A DNA stretch of 64,000 bases. Source: Symsagittifera roscoffensis. Its lineage: Eukaryota; Xenacoelomorpha; Acoela; Convolutidae. Below the pieces are notes generated by a model. That model searched no databases, was not told the DNA's origin, and saw only the letters and a list, made by a program, of their open reading frames with translations. The translations under genes and the position numbers were made by a program. Shown piece after piece: positions 10,495 to 20,106 of this stretch (positions within the stretch are counted from its first letter, which is position 1; the number at the start of each line of letters is the position of its first letter). The stretch lies in NCBI RefSeq assembly GCF_963678635.1, contig NC_087065.1, forward strand, positions 55,208,397 to 55,272,396, in the 5' to 3' direction.

Positions 10495-10928
10495 TACTCT
10501 CCGAACTCAAGATTGATGTCCTCATCGCGTGTTGTCGTCTGCCAGTGAATACCCAGAATGTTGAGTGTTGCTCAAGATACAGTGCCAGTGGTCATTCACA
10601 GAAGTTTGCAGCAGATTTAATTTTATCGACGCCGCAGAATTCACAACCATGCAAAATTGTCACACTATCGCTAAACAGAAATCAAAATCTGCATACACCT
10701 GCACCTTAAATTTCCGCTTTGCAAGCTAATGATTAAAAATTCTTTTGTCTTATCCAATCAGAAAATTGTCATGCAGCATTTTGATTTATATAATAGATAT
10801 AGCAAATTAATAACAATATTTCATTTCGTTGAAAATTTTTTTTCGTGACCTCAGATTTCATCCGAGTTCGCACTCGAGCCCCTTTGCTTCCCTCTCAAGA
10901 CTCAAAAATCCCTCACTGAGCTCCCTGC
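10495..10928. other. Non-coding tail of the large element
   Basis: Between L copy 2 and the stop of the last element ORF. It contains a plus-strand open stretch (10443-10709) that overlaps the L border and shows no recognisable motif, and an AT-rich TTTATATAATAGATATAG stretch near 10783. If the element has a 3' LTR it should be here, but no copy of this sequence was found near 29-30 kb. Confidence 0.4.
10879..10896 (-). promoter_or_regulatory. Polypurine-tract-like sequence
   Basis: On the minus strand it reads GAGAGGGAAGCAAAGGGG, 33 nt after the last stop codon at 10929. Position and composition suit a plus-strand primer for an LTR element read in this direction. The tract is not directly followed by TG, and no LTR could be confirmed. 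Confidence 0.3.
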
Positions 10929-12971
10929 TCATTTCGTGTTCCTTGCCTTTGAGGTGCTAGGCCCTGATGCGTTTGACACCGTAATCTGCCTTAGCAGCGC
11001 TTCCTCATCATCGGAGCTGATTGCGATCTCTTCCCACGCTTTTAGTTGTTCGTAGGATCGCAACCACTCCTCCTGCTCTTGCAACCTCTTTGCCTGGTTT
11101 GGCAAACCCTTCACTTTCAATTCCCTGTTCAGGCAAAAGGAGTTGTGAAGACTCAGGCTCACATTATTCGCTAAGTCCTCTTCCAATATTGATTCTCTCG
11201 CCTTGGTATTATCTCGAGACACCCTACCAACTCTCTTCCAACCCGTCTTAATCGCATCTCGGTGGGTCAGCAAAGGTCTGATGAAGGCTTCCGGTCCTAT
11301 CTCCGCCAGGAAGTGCCGATATTTTTTCTGATGTTTCTTCATATGATCCTTTGTCACCGCATATAACCAAGATGTCAATGTCGCTCGAAACCACGGGAAA
11401 AATCTTATGCGGCTCCATACGTTCCTGACCTCCATCGGTATAGCGAACACTTTGCTTGCAGTCTCAAACAAATCAAGTCTCCTGCTACAGTCAATAGCGT
11501 GTATCGACTGCGCTGTCGGTGTCTTCGAATCCGGATATTTCGTCACGTTGTCTTCGATCCATCGCAACGCTAACAATGTACTCACCACCAGGAGGGTCAC
11601 CTTCTGTCGGTGATCACGTAACCCGATCGGCCGAAATTTTTCCACGTCCCATACCAAGCAGAGGTTTGAGTGTTCCGGGTACCACACCGTCTGTGCCAAA
11701 TAATGGCATGGGCATTCCCCATGCGTGATATCGATGCTCCGGAGGTTGCGTTCTCCCGTAGTTTCCAGTAGAGGTTCCAATTCCATCATCTTCTCATGTG
11801 TCATATCATTCTCCTCCTTGGCTGGGGCACTGCTCATCGGCTTCCCGATTGTGTTCTGCCTCTCAAAGTCACTCGTCTTTTCACCTTCCAAACTCAAGAG
11901 TTCTTCTCTCCAGATTTCACTCAAGTCATCTCTTTGTTCCCTTGGTACAGTTCCCAGGATGTTCCTCAACAGCCTGTGTGAGTGGTGCGACATTCGAGCC
12001 AGTCGTACGCACTTGGGTACCGAGAAGGCTTTGTCTATCAGTATCCTCTGGCTGGATACCTCTACCATCGCCATGTGTAATGGATAGTGGCTTCCACATA
12101 GGTTGGCCATGACTGATTCCACCAAGAACTTCGCATTTACTGGCAGACTATAGGCCTCGCTCACGGGAAATCCCATTTCCGCCTCAAGCCCAAGCTTCCA
12201 CCCTCTGATGTGCTTCTGAGTTATTTGCAATACTCCAGGCCATGATTCCACGCTCAGCGCTGTCACCAAATGGTGCTCAGACTCCAGCATCTCCAGAGAC
12301 TGTAAGCTGCACATCCTCGAGAAGAACCCCAACGCCGTTGCTATATTCACAATAGTGTTCGTGTAACACTCAGCCACTATCTGCACTTCACTTTTCTCTC
12401 TTTCTGTTACGTCGCCAAACCAAGTGACTAGATCTTCTCTCTGGAAGGACTGCACTCTGACACATGTTCGTCCATCACAAGTGTGCTCTCCGCCTCCACA
12501 CGTCAAGTCAAGACAACTACTGGGTTCCAACTTCTTTACTGATCCCAGCTTACTCATCGCCTTACCCGACTCTTTACTCTGAGGCAGGATCAGCTTGTGT
12601 ATTACATTCAGAGTTCCCAAGTCTTCATCCTTCGTCGGTGCCAGTCTCACTCGCTCCGTGACCTCTTCAATCAAGCTTGCGTGGGGATGTGGGCACCTGG
12701 ACGGTCTCAGCAACTTCCAAACCGTTCCTAAATTAGTAATCAGCATGCCATTCCCATTCCCCATTTTCAATTCTACTCTCTTCTTCGAGCGCGGTACGCT
12801 AATCACCTTTGGCATCCTCTCAAGTATCAGGCCTAGGCTTGGTTTTGGTCGTTCCACTGAATCAATCTCGATTACCTTACCTGTCCAAAACTTTAACAGC
12901 TCCGTCACTTCGCGATTCCTGTGAGCGCTCCCTGCCTCTGAATTCATGAAAGGGTTGTACGCTATCCCCAT
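10929..12971 (-). CDS. Element protein H, C-terminal part (unrecognised)
   Basis: A clean 680-codon frame. Visible features: a cysteine/histidine cluster near residues 155-170 (LDLTCGGGEHTCDGRTC), a Ser/Glu-rich stretch near 365-400, and an acidic SSDDEEALL close to the C-terminus. There is no signal peptide or membrane segment. The frame is the same as 12984-13688, separated only by one TAA and four codons, so the two are probably one protein. The length and lack of stops suggest recent coding function. I do not recognise a family: no polymerase, integrase or envelope motif was found. Confidence 0.7.
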   Translation of the reverse strand: MGIAYNPFMNSEAGSAHRNREVTELLKFWTGKVIEIDSVERPKPSLGLILERMPKVISVPRSKKRVELKMGNGNGMLITNLGTVWKLLRPSRCPHPHASLIEEVTERVRLAPTKDEDLGTLNVIHKLILPQSKESGKAMSKLGSVKKLEPSSCLDLTCGGGEHTCDGRTCVRVQSFQREDLVTWFGDVTEREKSEVQIVAECYTNTIVNIATALGFFSRMCSLQSLEMLESEHHLVTALSVESWPGVLQITQKHIRGWKLGLEAEMGFPVSEAYSLPVNAKFLVESVMANLCGSHYPLHMAMVEVSSQRILIDKAFSVPKCVRLARMSHHSHRLLRNILGTVPREQRDDLSEIWREELLSLEGEKTSDFERQNTIGKPMSSAPAKEENDMTHEKMMELEPLLETTGERNLRSIDITHGECPCHYLAQTVWYPEHSNLCLVWDVEKFRPIGLRDHRQKVTLLVVSTLLALRWIEDNVTKYPDSKTPTAQSIHAIDCSRRLDLFETASKVFAIPMEVRNVWSRIRFFPWFRATLTSWLYAVTKDHMKKHQKKYRHFLAEIGPEAFIRPLLTHRDAIKTGWKRVGRVSRDNTKARESILEEDLANNVSLSLHNSFCLNRELKVKGLPNQAKRLQEQEEWLRSYEQLKAWEEIAISSDDEEALLRQITVSNASGPSTSKARNTK

Positions 12972-12983
12972 TACTCCAGATAC

Positions 12984-13688
12984 TTATTGGTATTCTCCCC
13001 GTTTGTTGGGTTTCGAGTAATCTTCAGCCGGGGCCAAGTTACGATGTACGTCATGTCCATCTTCGAATTTCTTGTTGTAGAATCTTCGTATTTCGTCAAG
13101 GTTCCCATCATTCTCTAGAGATTGCCTGGAGTCATCTTCCTTTTCGATCCCCGTACTCTGGTACACGTTCAGTTTGACCGTGGAGACTCTCATCTCCATA
13201 ATTTTGCTCGCCATGGCCTTCTGAAGACACACTTGGACGGTAGTGTTGGTCATCACTGACATTATCCACCTCAAGAAACAAGTGGCATCTTTTCTTCTCG
13301 CTAGACTCAAACCGGAATTATCTCTGGCGATATGCTGTACCAGCATCTGATAAACCTCTAGGCTCTTGTTGCCCAGCTTCAACTTATCGTTTGAGGTCAA
13401 TACTTCTAATTCTATTCCCACTAGGCTCCATGCGAACGTCAGCTGCCCCGCTGTTCTAACGAAAAGATTTGCTATCAATGGCAACGCGGACGAGGGTGTT
13501 CTCATCGCCTCTTCGAAAAAACCCCGCAGCAAGTTCTGCCAAGTTCGTTTCAGCTGGCTTCCCAACTCTAACTTGCTAATCTCGGCTTTTGTTGGGTAGC
13601 CCAATTGCGAAGCTTGCGGGACACTCCACGATCGAGCTTTCTCAGGCAGTCCTCCGGTCCCTTCCTTGTCTCCAGAGCCACCCACCAA
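12984..13688 (-). CDS. Element protein H, middle-C part (unrecognised)
   Basis: About 235 codons (the first listed residue falls inside a longer frame entered by frameshift from 13568-14083). Mostly helical, mixed-charge sequence (LRGFFEEAMRT, LFVRTAGQLTFAW, ARRKDATCFLRWIMS). Ends ..NKRGEYQ-TAA and continues in the same frame into the 680-codon part 12 nt later, so the stop is probably a nonsense mutation. No family recognised. Confidence 0.55.
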   Translation of the reverse strand: MVGGSGDKEGTGGLPEKARSWSVPQASQLGYPTKAEISKLELGSQLKRTWQNLLRGFFEEAMRTPSSALPLIANLFVRTAGQLTFAWSLVGIELEVLTSNDKLKLGNKSLEVYQMLVQHIARDNSGLSLARRKDATCFLRWIMSVMTNTTVQVCLQKAMASKIMEMRVSTVKLNVYQSTGIEKEDDSRQSLENDGNLDEIRRFYNKKFEDGHDVHRNLAPAEDYSKPNKRGEYQ

Positions 13689-14083
13689 GGTCGAACCGTA
13701 TTCCTCGTCGCATTCTTCTCAAGAGGATCGCTTGCGACTTGTTTCCCAATAGCCTGATGCTCGCTCGAGATCCATTCTTTGCCAACATCCACTTCCCACG
13801 TTTGTCCATTTGTCGAACCCCTTTCCGTGCTCGCCTTCTGAGGTCTGAAGTTTTCTTCCGTCGCCAGACTCGTCGAGACCTCTATCTCTTTCACCACCTC
13901 AGCCAGCCTCCTTGGTTCGGAACTGCCCTTGTAGGCCGTTGTCTTCCACCGCGCTAGAAACCTGGGAGCCGTCTCCCTCAGATTCTTCTTAGAGACCGCA
14001 TCCGCTGAGGGGCTATTCAACTCTTCTACCTTCCTTTTCCTCTTTCGAGACCTCACACTTGGGGGCGTCGTCACTACCATCAC
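13568..14083 (-). CDS. Element protein H, basic N-terminal segment
   Basis: The open frame begins at a GTG with ATG immediately after (14080). The first 25 residues hold a strong nuclear-localisation-like cluster, RSRKRKRKVEE. The segment is charged and looks disordered. The same frame is open upstream to about 14140 without a Met, so it may be the continuation of the preceding protein (14166-19642) through a frameshift and not a separate start. It runs out in a frameshift overlap with 12984-13688 around 13570-13690. Confidence 0.5.
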   Translation of the reverse strand: MMVVTTPPSVRSRKRKRKVEELNSPSADAVSKKNLRETAPRFLARWKTTAYKGSSEPRRLAEVVKEIEVSTSLATEENFRPQKASTERGSTNGQTWEVDVGKEWISSEHQAIGKQVASDPLEKNATRNTVRPWWVALETRKGPEDCLRKLDRGVSRKLRNWATQQKPRLAS

Positions 14084-14165
14084 TGATTCGACCTCTCTAT
14101 CCCGGTCCAGCCCATCCGACTCTTGCCTCCCCCTTCTCGAGCCTTAAGGATTTTAATGTCTTTAA

Positions 14166-14651
14166 TCATATTACTAGTCTTAACCTTATCCTCCCTTTCA
14201 ACCTTAAACATTTTATCGTCAGTTTTTGTTTCAGAGTAGAGATGTCTTTACGTTCATCATTTTTGGTCTTCTGTTCCGTTTCCCTCAGCTTGATCATCTT
14301 GCTCAACAACTCCTTTCTCGCCTTTTCGTCCAGTCCTGTGCCCATCAAAACTGGTTCCCCGAACTTCACCACCGTGTCCCATAACTCTTCTTTGAAACTC
14401 TCCAGTGTAGCTTCGGTTCCCGCTTTCTGGTTAAACTCACTCAAGACTTCTCGCCACGCCTTCTCGTCCAAAGTATTCAAGAACATCCATTTATTGCCTT
14501 TGAAGGCATTCTTCTTACTTTCTTTGGCACTCAAGAGGATCATTCCCATGTTGGAGGTTGCGCTGGTCAAGGGTAGTTCTAGGTCTTTCCGAGGGGATTC
14601 CAGGGGTGGCGTGGCCGTGTTTGCCCAATCGTCCCCGCTCAAGTCCTGCAA
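14166..14651 (-). CDS. Element protein H, charged segment after a nonsense codon
   Basis: About 160 codons in the same frame as 14655-16931, separated from it by a single TAG and one codon, so the apparent start is artificial. The sequence is alpha-helical and charged (ESFKEELWDTVVKF, LDEKARKELLSKMIKLRETEQ), suggesting a coiled coil at the end. Another frame stays open from about 14215 to 14085, indicating a frameshift rather than a true C-terminus. GDD occurs here (SGDDWANT) without a polymerase context. Confidence 0.5.
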   Translation of the reverse strand: MQDLSGDDWANTATPPLESPRKDLELPLTSATSNMGMILLSAKESKKNAFKGNKWMFLNTLDEKAWREVLSEFNQKAGTEATLESFKEELWDTVVKFGEPVLMGTGLDEKARKELLSKMIKLRETEQKTKNDERKDISTLKQKLTIKCLRLKGRIRLRLVI

Positions 14652-14654
14652 TAA

Positions 14655-16931
14655 CTAATGCGTGGTAAAGTCCCTTTCAGTTGGAGCCTGGTCTGGTGTG
14701 TTTTCCACCTCAATTTCTTCCCCCGCTTCCCTGAGAGTCTCATCCATACTCTCTCTTTCCTCTGACTCAGTGCGTCGCTCGAGTGCGTCTTTGAACCTAT
14801 CCTCAACAGGGTTGCCTCTTTTGTCTCCAGGGATGCCTACTGACAAAGGTGAGGTGGTTGCCAGGTCCGGCTTTTTATATTCGCTGAGGGCTACGTACAA
14901 GGAGCCCGCTGCATCCAGCTCTTTCTCTTCTTGTTTCATCTGTAGTTGCTCCAGTCCTTGGGGCGCCCGGTATTTCCTCGTGGCTAACTTCATCTCGTCT
15001 TTTAGAGCGATATGTCCCTCTACCACGATCATTCTCCCATCGTCCCAAACCGGCAGCATGTTCTCCAGATCCGCTTGATCGAGCTTTCTCAAGATATCAC
15101 GAACCTCGAACTTTGGAAGCATTGAACCTCTCATCTTCTTTGCTTGCGTCGTCCATGAGTTTATCTTGATCTCACACGTGTGGAAATGAACTGCTGCTGA
15201 GTATACGATAAACAGGGGATCCCAACCATCGGTGAACTCCTTCTGCTGCTTCTTCACCGCGGCTCTTGCGTACAGGGATGTGACCACCAGTGGGCTATTC
15301 ATCCCCAAGGTCATTCTCCTGACCATCGGGAACTCGGGGACGGTGGTGGGCAGAATTTCTCTCTCTAGTATCATTTCTAACTCCCTCTTCACCAGCTCGA
15401 AACTCGCTTTCCACGCCGGAATTCTCAAGATCTCTCGTTTGTCTGCCGTCAAAGGATTCAAGTTCCAGAACTTGGGGTAAGTTTCAATGGGACCTTCACG
15501 TTTCGCCCCCATTCTGCATTGCAATTGTTCCCGGAAATTGAACACTACTAACTCAGGATCCTTGGCTTTCCCGAAGAGCACAGTGTTGCTCATTCGTGCC
15601 CTCAACACCAATTCAACGCCGTTCCGTCTAGTATACTTATCAGGCTCACGTGCACCACTGAGTTGCGGTATGCCGCCACGAGCGGACCCGGAAAAGGCAT
15701 ACGTCATCGCCGGCCCATAGATGCAGGTTACGACCTCGCCAAGCCCCCTGATCACTCCCAACGGATCAGATCTCATGGCGAAACACAGGTCAGTCAATAG
15801 AGGGATGCCATTATTCGCCTCCTTCCATTCTTCTCTCGTCTTGGGGTTCCTCTCTTCGCCAGTCAGGTATCGATTTTGCAGCAAAAGATACTCCACCAGC
15901 AACGTCTTCAGTCTGGCGGTGCACTTGCACGAGTAGGTTTCTGTGCTCGGGTGAGTTTTCCCCATCGACAGGGGTTCCCCATATTTCATCAACCGATGAA
16001 ACGCCACCAGTTCCCCGTGAGTTAAGAGTACTAGTGTCAGGTACCCATCAGTTCGAAGTGTCTCCACACCTCTGCTGAACATGTACGCCGGACCCATGTT
16101 GAACAAATACCTGGGATAAACCAAGTACAGAGCCAGCAAGAGATTTATGGGCATGTTCAGCAGCTCTTGCACAAATGCCTCAAAAATGGTATCCTTCGCA
16201 AAGAACACCCTGGCCATGTACCCTTTCTCCCAACAAGGAATCAAGAATCTCAAGATCTCGTGATTCTTCCTCGTCTTCAGCTCGTCCTTCGCATGCTCCC
16301 TCCGGAATCCTCCAATGGTGACTTCGTTTGCCGCTGTGACGAATCTTCCCACCGTCATCCCCGTGGTTTCTGCCACTTCCAGCTGCCCCTCAAGAAATTC
16401 CCACACCTGCCTGATGAGTGGTGGAGCATTGTTTTGCGTCTTGTCCGTGGAGTTCTCAAGCCTTGGGGTCAGGAACGGCCACCGGCCTCTTTCCTGCGTC
16501 AGACAGTACCCCATTGATTCCAATTGTTTTTCGGCCGCAGCCACGTTCTTTCTTTTATTGCTCGGTCCCCTCGCTTTGCTGGTGGAGCTCGTGATCGTCA
16601 AGTCCATACCTCGGAACCATAGGCTGGCTGTCAGATGACTTATTATCTGGTGATTATCCCTTATATCCGGATTGAGCTTTAACTGTCGAGCGAGATTCGA
16701 AATATCGAGTAAGAGGACCTCTTCCAATACAATGAGATTGTCTGCTAACTCGTAGAACCCCCGCAAAGCATGAGACACGTCCGCCCATGCCGCTGCCAAC
16801 TCCGACTTAAGAAGTCTCAAGTTTGTCGGCTCCAGTTCACGATTGGGGGCTGCCATCAACACCCGCACCGCGTTCCCTTCCGCTATGGGGATCAAGATTG
16901 CGTATACGCAGAGCAGGCGGCATGCTCGCAT
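14655..16931 (-). CDS. Element protein H, central domain (unrecognised, ~750 aa)
   Basis: A long uninterrupted frame. The first ten residues are a wrong-frame lead-in; homologous reading enters from 16837-17178 by a one-base shift near 16905. There is a moderately hydrophobic patch (LNMPINLLLALYLVYPRYLF) but nothing clearly membrane-spanning. Sequence is rich in Arg/Glu helices, with an acidic tail (EAGEEIEVENTPDQ). No zinc, protease or polymerase motif found. Frame and composition fit a structural or accessory polyprotein domain, but the function is unknown. Confidence 0.6.
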   Translation of the reverse strand: MRACRLLCVYAILIPIAEGNAVRVLMAAPNRELEPTNLRLLKSELAAAWADVSHALRGFYELADNLIVLEEVLLLDISNLARQLKLNPDIRDNHQIISHLTASLWFRGMDLTITSSTSKARGPSNKRKNVAAAEKQLESMGYCLTQERGRWPFLTPRLENSTDKTQNNAPPLIRQVWEFLEGQLEVAETTGMTVGRFVTAANEVTIGGFRREHAKDELKTRKNHEILRFLIPCWEKGYMARVFFAKDTIFEAFVQELLNMPINLLLALYLVYPRYLFNMGPAYMFSRGVETLRTDGYLTLVLLTHGELVAFHRLMKYGEPLSMGKTHPSTETYSCKCTARLKTLLVEYLLLQNRYLTGEERNPKTREEWKEANNGIPLLTDLCFAMRSDPLGVIRGLGEVVTCIYGPAMTYAFSGSARGGIPQLSGAREPDKYTRRNGVELVLRARMSNTVLFGKAKDPELVVFNFREQLQCRMGAKREGPIETYPKFWNLNPLTADKREILRIPAWKASFELVKRELEMILEREILPTTVPEFPMVRRMTLGMNSPLVVTSLYARAAVKKQQKEFTDGWDPLFIVYSAAVHFHTCEIKINSWTTQAKKMRGSMLPKFEVRDILRKLDQADLENMLPVWDDGRMIVVEGHIALKDEMKLATRKYRAPQGLEQLQMKQEEKELDAAGSLYVALSEYKKPDLATTSPLSVGIPGDKRGNPVEDRFKDALERRTESEERESMDETLREAGEEIEVENTPDQAPTERDFTTH

Positions 16932-17178
16932 ACCCTGGGGACGTTGTGAACGCCACCTTTGTCTTGGATCCGAATCGAGAAGTCACATTTTCTTGCACCT
17001 CATTTATCGCAGCAAACAATGTCTGGACCGCCTCCCAGATCTTCTTGGGCTCTGGTGCGTCACCTTTCAGATGCTCCAGAAGTCCCGCCGCATACAAGTG
17101 GTCATTCATTCTTGCAAATAGCAGCAGCTCAGGCTCGCAAAGCATTTCTGGCTGAATCGCCACCACTAGAGTCAGCAT
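16837..17178 (-). CDS. Element protein H, second SGNH-like domain (tentative)
   Basis: Same frame as 17179-18390 and separated from it by one TAA. ARMNDHLYAAGLL near 17091-17116 resembles an SGNH block III (xND), preceded by GSDFEGTS in the previous segment (block-I-like) and followed by KVAFTTSPGYA. Read together, these look like a second, degenerate hydrolase-type fold, but no Asp-x-x-His block is convincing. The frame shifts near 16905 into the 750-codon domain. Confidence 0.4.
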   Translation of the reverse strand: MLTLVVAIQPEMLCEPELLLFARMNDHLYAAGLLEHLKGDAPEPKKIWEAVQTLFAAINEVQENVTSRFGSKTKVAFTTSPGYASMPPALRIRNLDPHSGRERGAGVDGSPQS

Positions 17179-18390
17179 TTAGTTCAACTCCGCACCGGGC
17201 AGCAAATACACTAAGGTTTCCGGCCAAAACAGCTTCGGAGACGTCCCCTCGAAATCTGAGCCCGCTACGATGATTACTCTTGCGGCTCCTGGATCCGAGC
17301 GATCATACACTGCCAATATCTTTGCCAACCGTGAGTTTCCACAGGGTTCTCCATACCTTGGGTCTTCTGCTAGTTTTGAGCCCTCGTAGACGACATCTGA
17401 GAGCCCCATGTCTTTCGGCTCCAGCAGCTTGTCCACCACTCTCAACTGCGCAGGAGTTGCCACCCTCATTCTGGCTATACTTCTTCTATGCTTGGGGGGC
17501 TCCACTATGAGCTCTGGACTCCCCAACAGCTTGAGCAGCCTATAGTTGATCGGTCCCATTATCGATTTCAGCGGAATGCCAGTCAGATCTGCCGTCTCCA
17601 TCATCCTCGCTCTTGAGAAGTGCGCCTCGTGGGCCTTTAACCAATCCACACAATGGTGCCGACTCAAGTCCTCATGCGACACATCCTTAAGTCCCAGGAC
17701 CTTCGCCAATTCCTCCCTGCACTCTAGGTTTTCCATATCCAGTTCTTTTATTCTCTCTAGATATCGGGCCCGGCTCGCCTCAGCCGGCCTCTCCACTCTC
17801 TTATTTTCCACCACCACAACCGAGGATACCACCGAACTTTGGGGCGTGGATGACTCTGCCTTTTCGGCCGCATCGGTGTGGACCCCGGTTGTCCGGTCCG
17901 GCTGCTCCTTGAGCTGTCTCTCGAGTCGACTCTCGCTCTCAAGCGACTGGGTCCAGTGGCAAAGAAAGGGGGCATAGGGGGTGGACCGAAGTAGAACTGG
18001 TCCGTTTCCAGCCAGGTCCGACTCTGGCGCATTTATGTGTCTCTGGAAGACACCATTCAGCCACTCCAAGCCCTTGGGCCTGTCAAAGTGAAAGCCATCC
18101 GATGAAGCATCAAATGGGAAAGATCGCTCCATCAGGTCTGCCACGTCCAATAGTCTAACGGGGAGTACGCTCCTCTGTTGTATTTGTCTAATTATCTCAT
18201 TGATGTTGCGCACCTTCTCATTCATCTCCATTGCGTGCTGGTCACTCTTCATGTTGTATGGGATAGTGCAAATCGTGAGTATCACGGGATCCAGATAAAT
18301 CCTCAACTCCTCAAGAGTGCAACTCATTTTCTCATGCAGTCTCATGATCTTTCTTGTTTGCCCTCTGGACACGTCATTGGCTCCCATCAT
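17179..18390 (-). CDS. SGNH hydrolase-like protein, catalytic and linker part
   Basis: Codons from 18390 give MGANDVSRG (block III, Asn; 18371-18387) and, about 95 residues on, SSDGFHFDRPKG (block V, Asp and His; about 18080-18103). These are the marks of an SGNH/GDSL esterase-type hydrolase. The nucleophile block lies upstream in 18524-19642. After residue about 130 comes a low-complexity linker that is also open in another frame, then a helical region (ARYLERIKELDMENLECREEL). Probable reaction: hydrolysis of an ester on an unknown substrate. SGNH-type esterase domains are known in ORF1 of some CR1-type LINEs; the link to a Gypsy-type element is the unusual point. Confidence 0.65.
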   Translation of the reverse strand: MMGANDVSRGQTRKIMRLHEKMSCTLEELRIYLDPVILTICTIPYNMKSDQHAMEMNEKVRNINEIIRQIQQRSVLPVRLLDVADLMERSFPFDASSDGFHFDRPKGLEWLNGVFQRHINAPESDLAGNGPVLLRSTPYAPFLCHWTQSLESESRLERQLKEQPDRTTGVHTDAAEKAESSTPQSSVVSSVVVVENKRVERPAEASRARYLERIKELDMENLECREELAKVLGLKDVSHEDLSRHHCVDWLKAHEAHFSRARMMETADLTGIPLKSIMGPINYRLLKLLGSPELIVEPPKHRRSIARMRVATPAQLRVVDKLLEPKDMGLSDVVYEGSKLAEDPRYGEPCGNSRLAKILAVYDRSDPGAARVIIVAGSDFEGTSPKLFWPETLVYLLPGAELN

Positions 18391-19642
18391 CAGAGTGACC
18401 GTTTACATCTTTACCATGTGCATGTCCAACATCTCTAATGACGCCAACATCTGAGGTGTTGCGGCTCCAGACAAGCTCAAGACTCCCACATGCCAATTGA
18501 CTGGATCCGGGTCAATACTCGTATCAGGCTGTCCCTATGATTAAGTGGACCGCACCTTCTGGTATTCTCGGCTGTGCAAAATATTCGGCCCAAGACTCAT
18601 CATGGAAGCAATCCCTTCTCGCCCGTTGTACCGTGGTCCAATCTATGCGGTTGTGCATGTGATACCTACCATCTGTGTTCTTCTTAAAGCTCGCGATTAT
18701 GACAATTCTGAGTGGGTGATCCCTCCAGGTGGAAGGTCGCTCCTGTCGTGTCGAATCATCACGGCTTCTCAACTGTAACCTTTCTTGCAGTTCCTTAAGA
18801 CGCGATGAACTCCCACTGATTTGGCTACTATCAGGTGTTGAACTCGGGGTATATCCCGGAAATGTGACCTCCATCATTGGCCTAATCGGTTGTGCCTCTA
18901 AACCGCGCACGGAGGACACCGGCTCGGGTGGTATCCACACTTCCAATCCCTCGTTCATGTGTTTTTGAGCTGCTCGGTCCGCTCGCCTTCAGCTGCTCAC
19001 AGTTCGCCTCGTTTTCGCTTCGCGTACCTTCTGCTCTTGTTGGTACTCTGCCCTAATCATGCTGAGATCACGCCTCACTTGATACCTCTCAAGGATCGCC
19101 TGGTCTCTTTCCAGATTCGCCTGGTCCCTCTCGAGTTTCGCACCATCCCGGTCAAGATTCGCTTTGTCTCTCTTCATCAGTGCTCTTTCCAGTTCCCTCT
19201 TCAAGTTGCTGAGGTCCGGGTATACTTCCTCCGTCTGCTGGGACCGTATCATAGACAGGGGCCTGCTCGTGGATTGGGCTGCGGATCCTACCGGCGGTCT
19301 GTTAGGGAGTGGGAACTCTCCCGCACCATATTCTGTAGTGTTGTTCAATCCGGGATTCCTTGCCAGGTCGAATCCCCTTACGCCTCCATCTACTTTCCAG
19401 GATAGCCACCTAGTTTGCTCCTGGTTGGATATCCCTTCCGTGGTTTAGCCGACCGTCAACACTGCTTCCGTCGCTTACTCCCTACATTCACCCTGCGCTT
19501 CTAGCTGTATGATGGCATTCAACATCACCGCCAACCTCTCATCGACTTGGGTGTAATCGAGATCCCTCAAGCGCTTATACAGTTCGTCGAGTGTGGGTTT
19601 CTTAAGCGCTGCTATCATAGACTTCTAGAAACGATCCGCCAT
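18391..19642 (-). pseudogene. Start of protein H: coiled coil and SGNH block I (broken)
   Basis: ATG at 19642 (ACGACGATGG context) opens a frame that holds to about 18530 apart from TAG at codon 6 and three further in-frame stops. Order: N-terminal helix (LDELYKRLRDLDYTQ), a coiled coil with a five-fold LERDQANLERDQ-type repeat (about 19090-19200), a Pro/Ser linker, then the beta-strand HLIIG leading into the block I nucleophile. The Gly-Asp-Ser codons are read only after a one-base shift at about 18533. Block II (SGAATPQM) follows in yet another frame, then a TAA near 18400. The frame continuity shows this was one protein with 17179-18390. Confidence 0.6.
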
Positions 19643-19687
19643 CGTCGTTTTCTTCAATTTGATCTTGCGTATTAACCGACTTGAGAA

Positions 19688-19790
19688 TACCGGACCAGTT
19701 GGACTTGAGAATACCGTACCAGTTAGACTTGAGAATACCGTACTAGTTAGACTTGAGAATACCGTACTAGTTAGACTTGAGAAAGTCGTC
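19688..19790 (-). repeat. 24-bp minisatellite
   Basis: Four to five tandem copies of a 24-bp unit (GACTTGAGAATACCGTACTA plus GTTA on the plus strand), with ACCAGTTG variants at the left end. It lies just before the start of protein H. Confidence 0.85.
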
Positions 19791-20106
19791 TGAGACCGCT
19801 GATGGAGTGCTTGTTCTAGATATCTTTCTCTTTGTTGAGTGAGTGTAGCTTGGGTGTCGGTTCAATTTTACAAATCAATCTGAAAAAAAAACCCATTTTT
19901 TAGACCAAGTTGTTCTATTCCTAACAAACGCCCCCTCCCCCTCATTATTGTGTTTAAAACGTTATCCCATCATCTATTTTACTAAAATAAATCAATTAAA
20001 AATTTTAAGAGCATGCAGATTCATTTCAGGTTTTAGCACCGTTGACTCCTTAAAATTCAATTGTCATGCCAATTGCGTTAAAATCCATCTACCTGCTTTG
20101 CGCCCC

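Noticed and set aside
10443-10709. Plus-strand 88-codon frame at the left border of the large element
   Set aside because: It starts inside the L element and crosses into the insertion, so it is chimeric and has no motif.
10929-12971. The 680-codon protein as a retroviral envelope
   Set aside because: No signal peptide, no membrane anchor, no furin-like site; position after pol alone is not enough.
14600-14651. GDD in SGDDWANT as an RNA-dependent RNA polymerase motif C
   Set aside because: No hydrophobic strands around it and no motif A or B; a chance tripeptide.
11021-19448. Many plus-strand open frames of 60-200 codons across the large element
   Set aside because: They are shadows of the GC-richer minus-strand coding tract and show no motifs.
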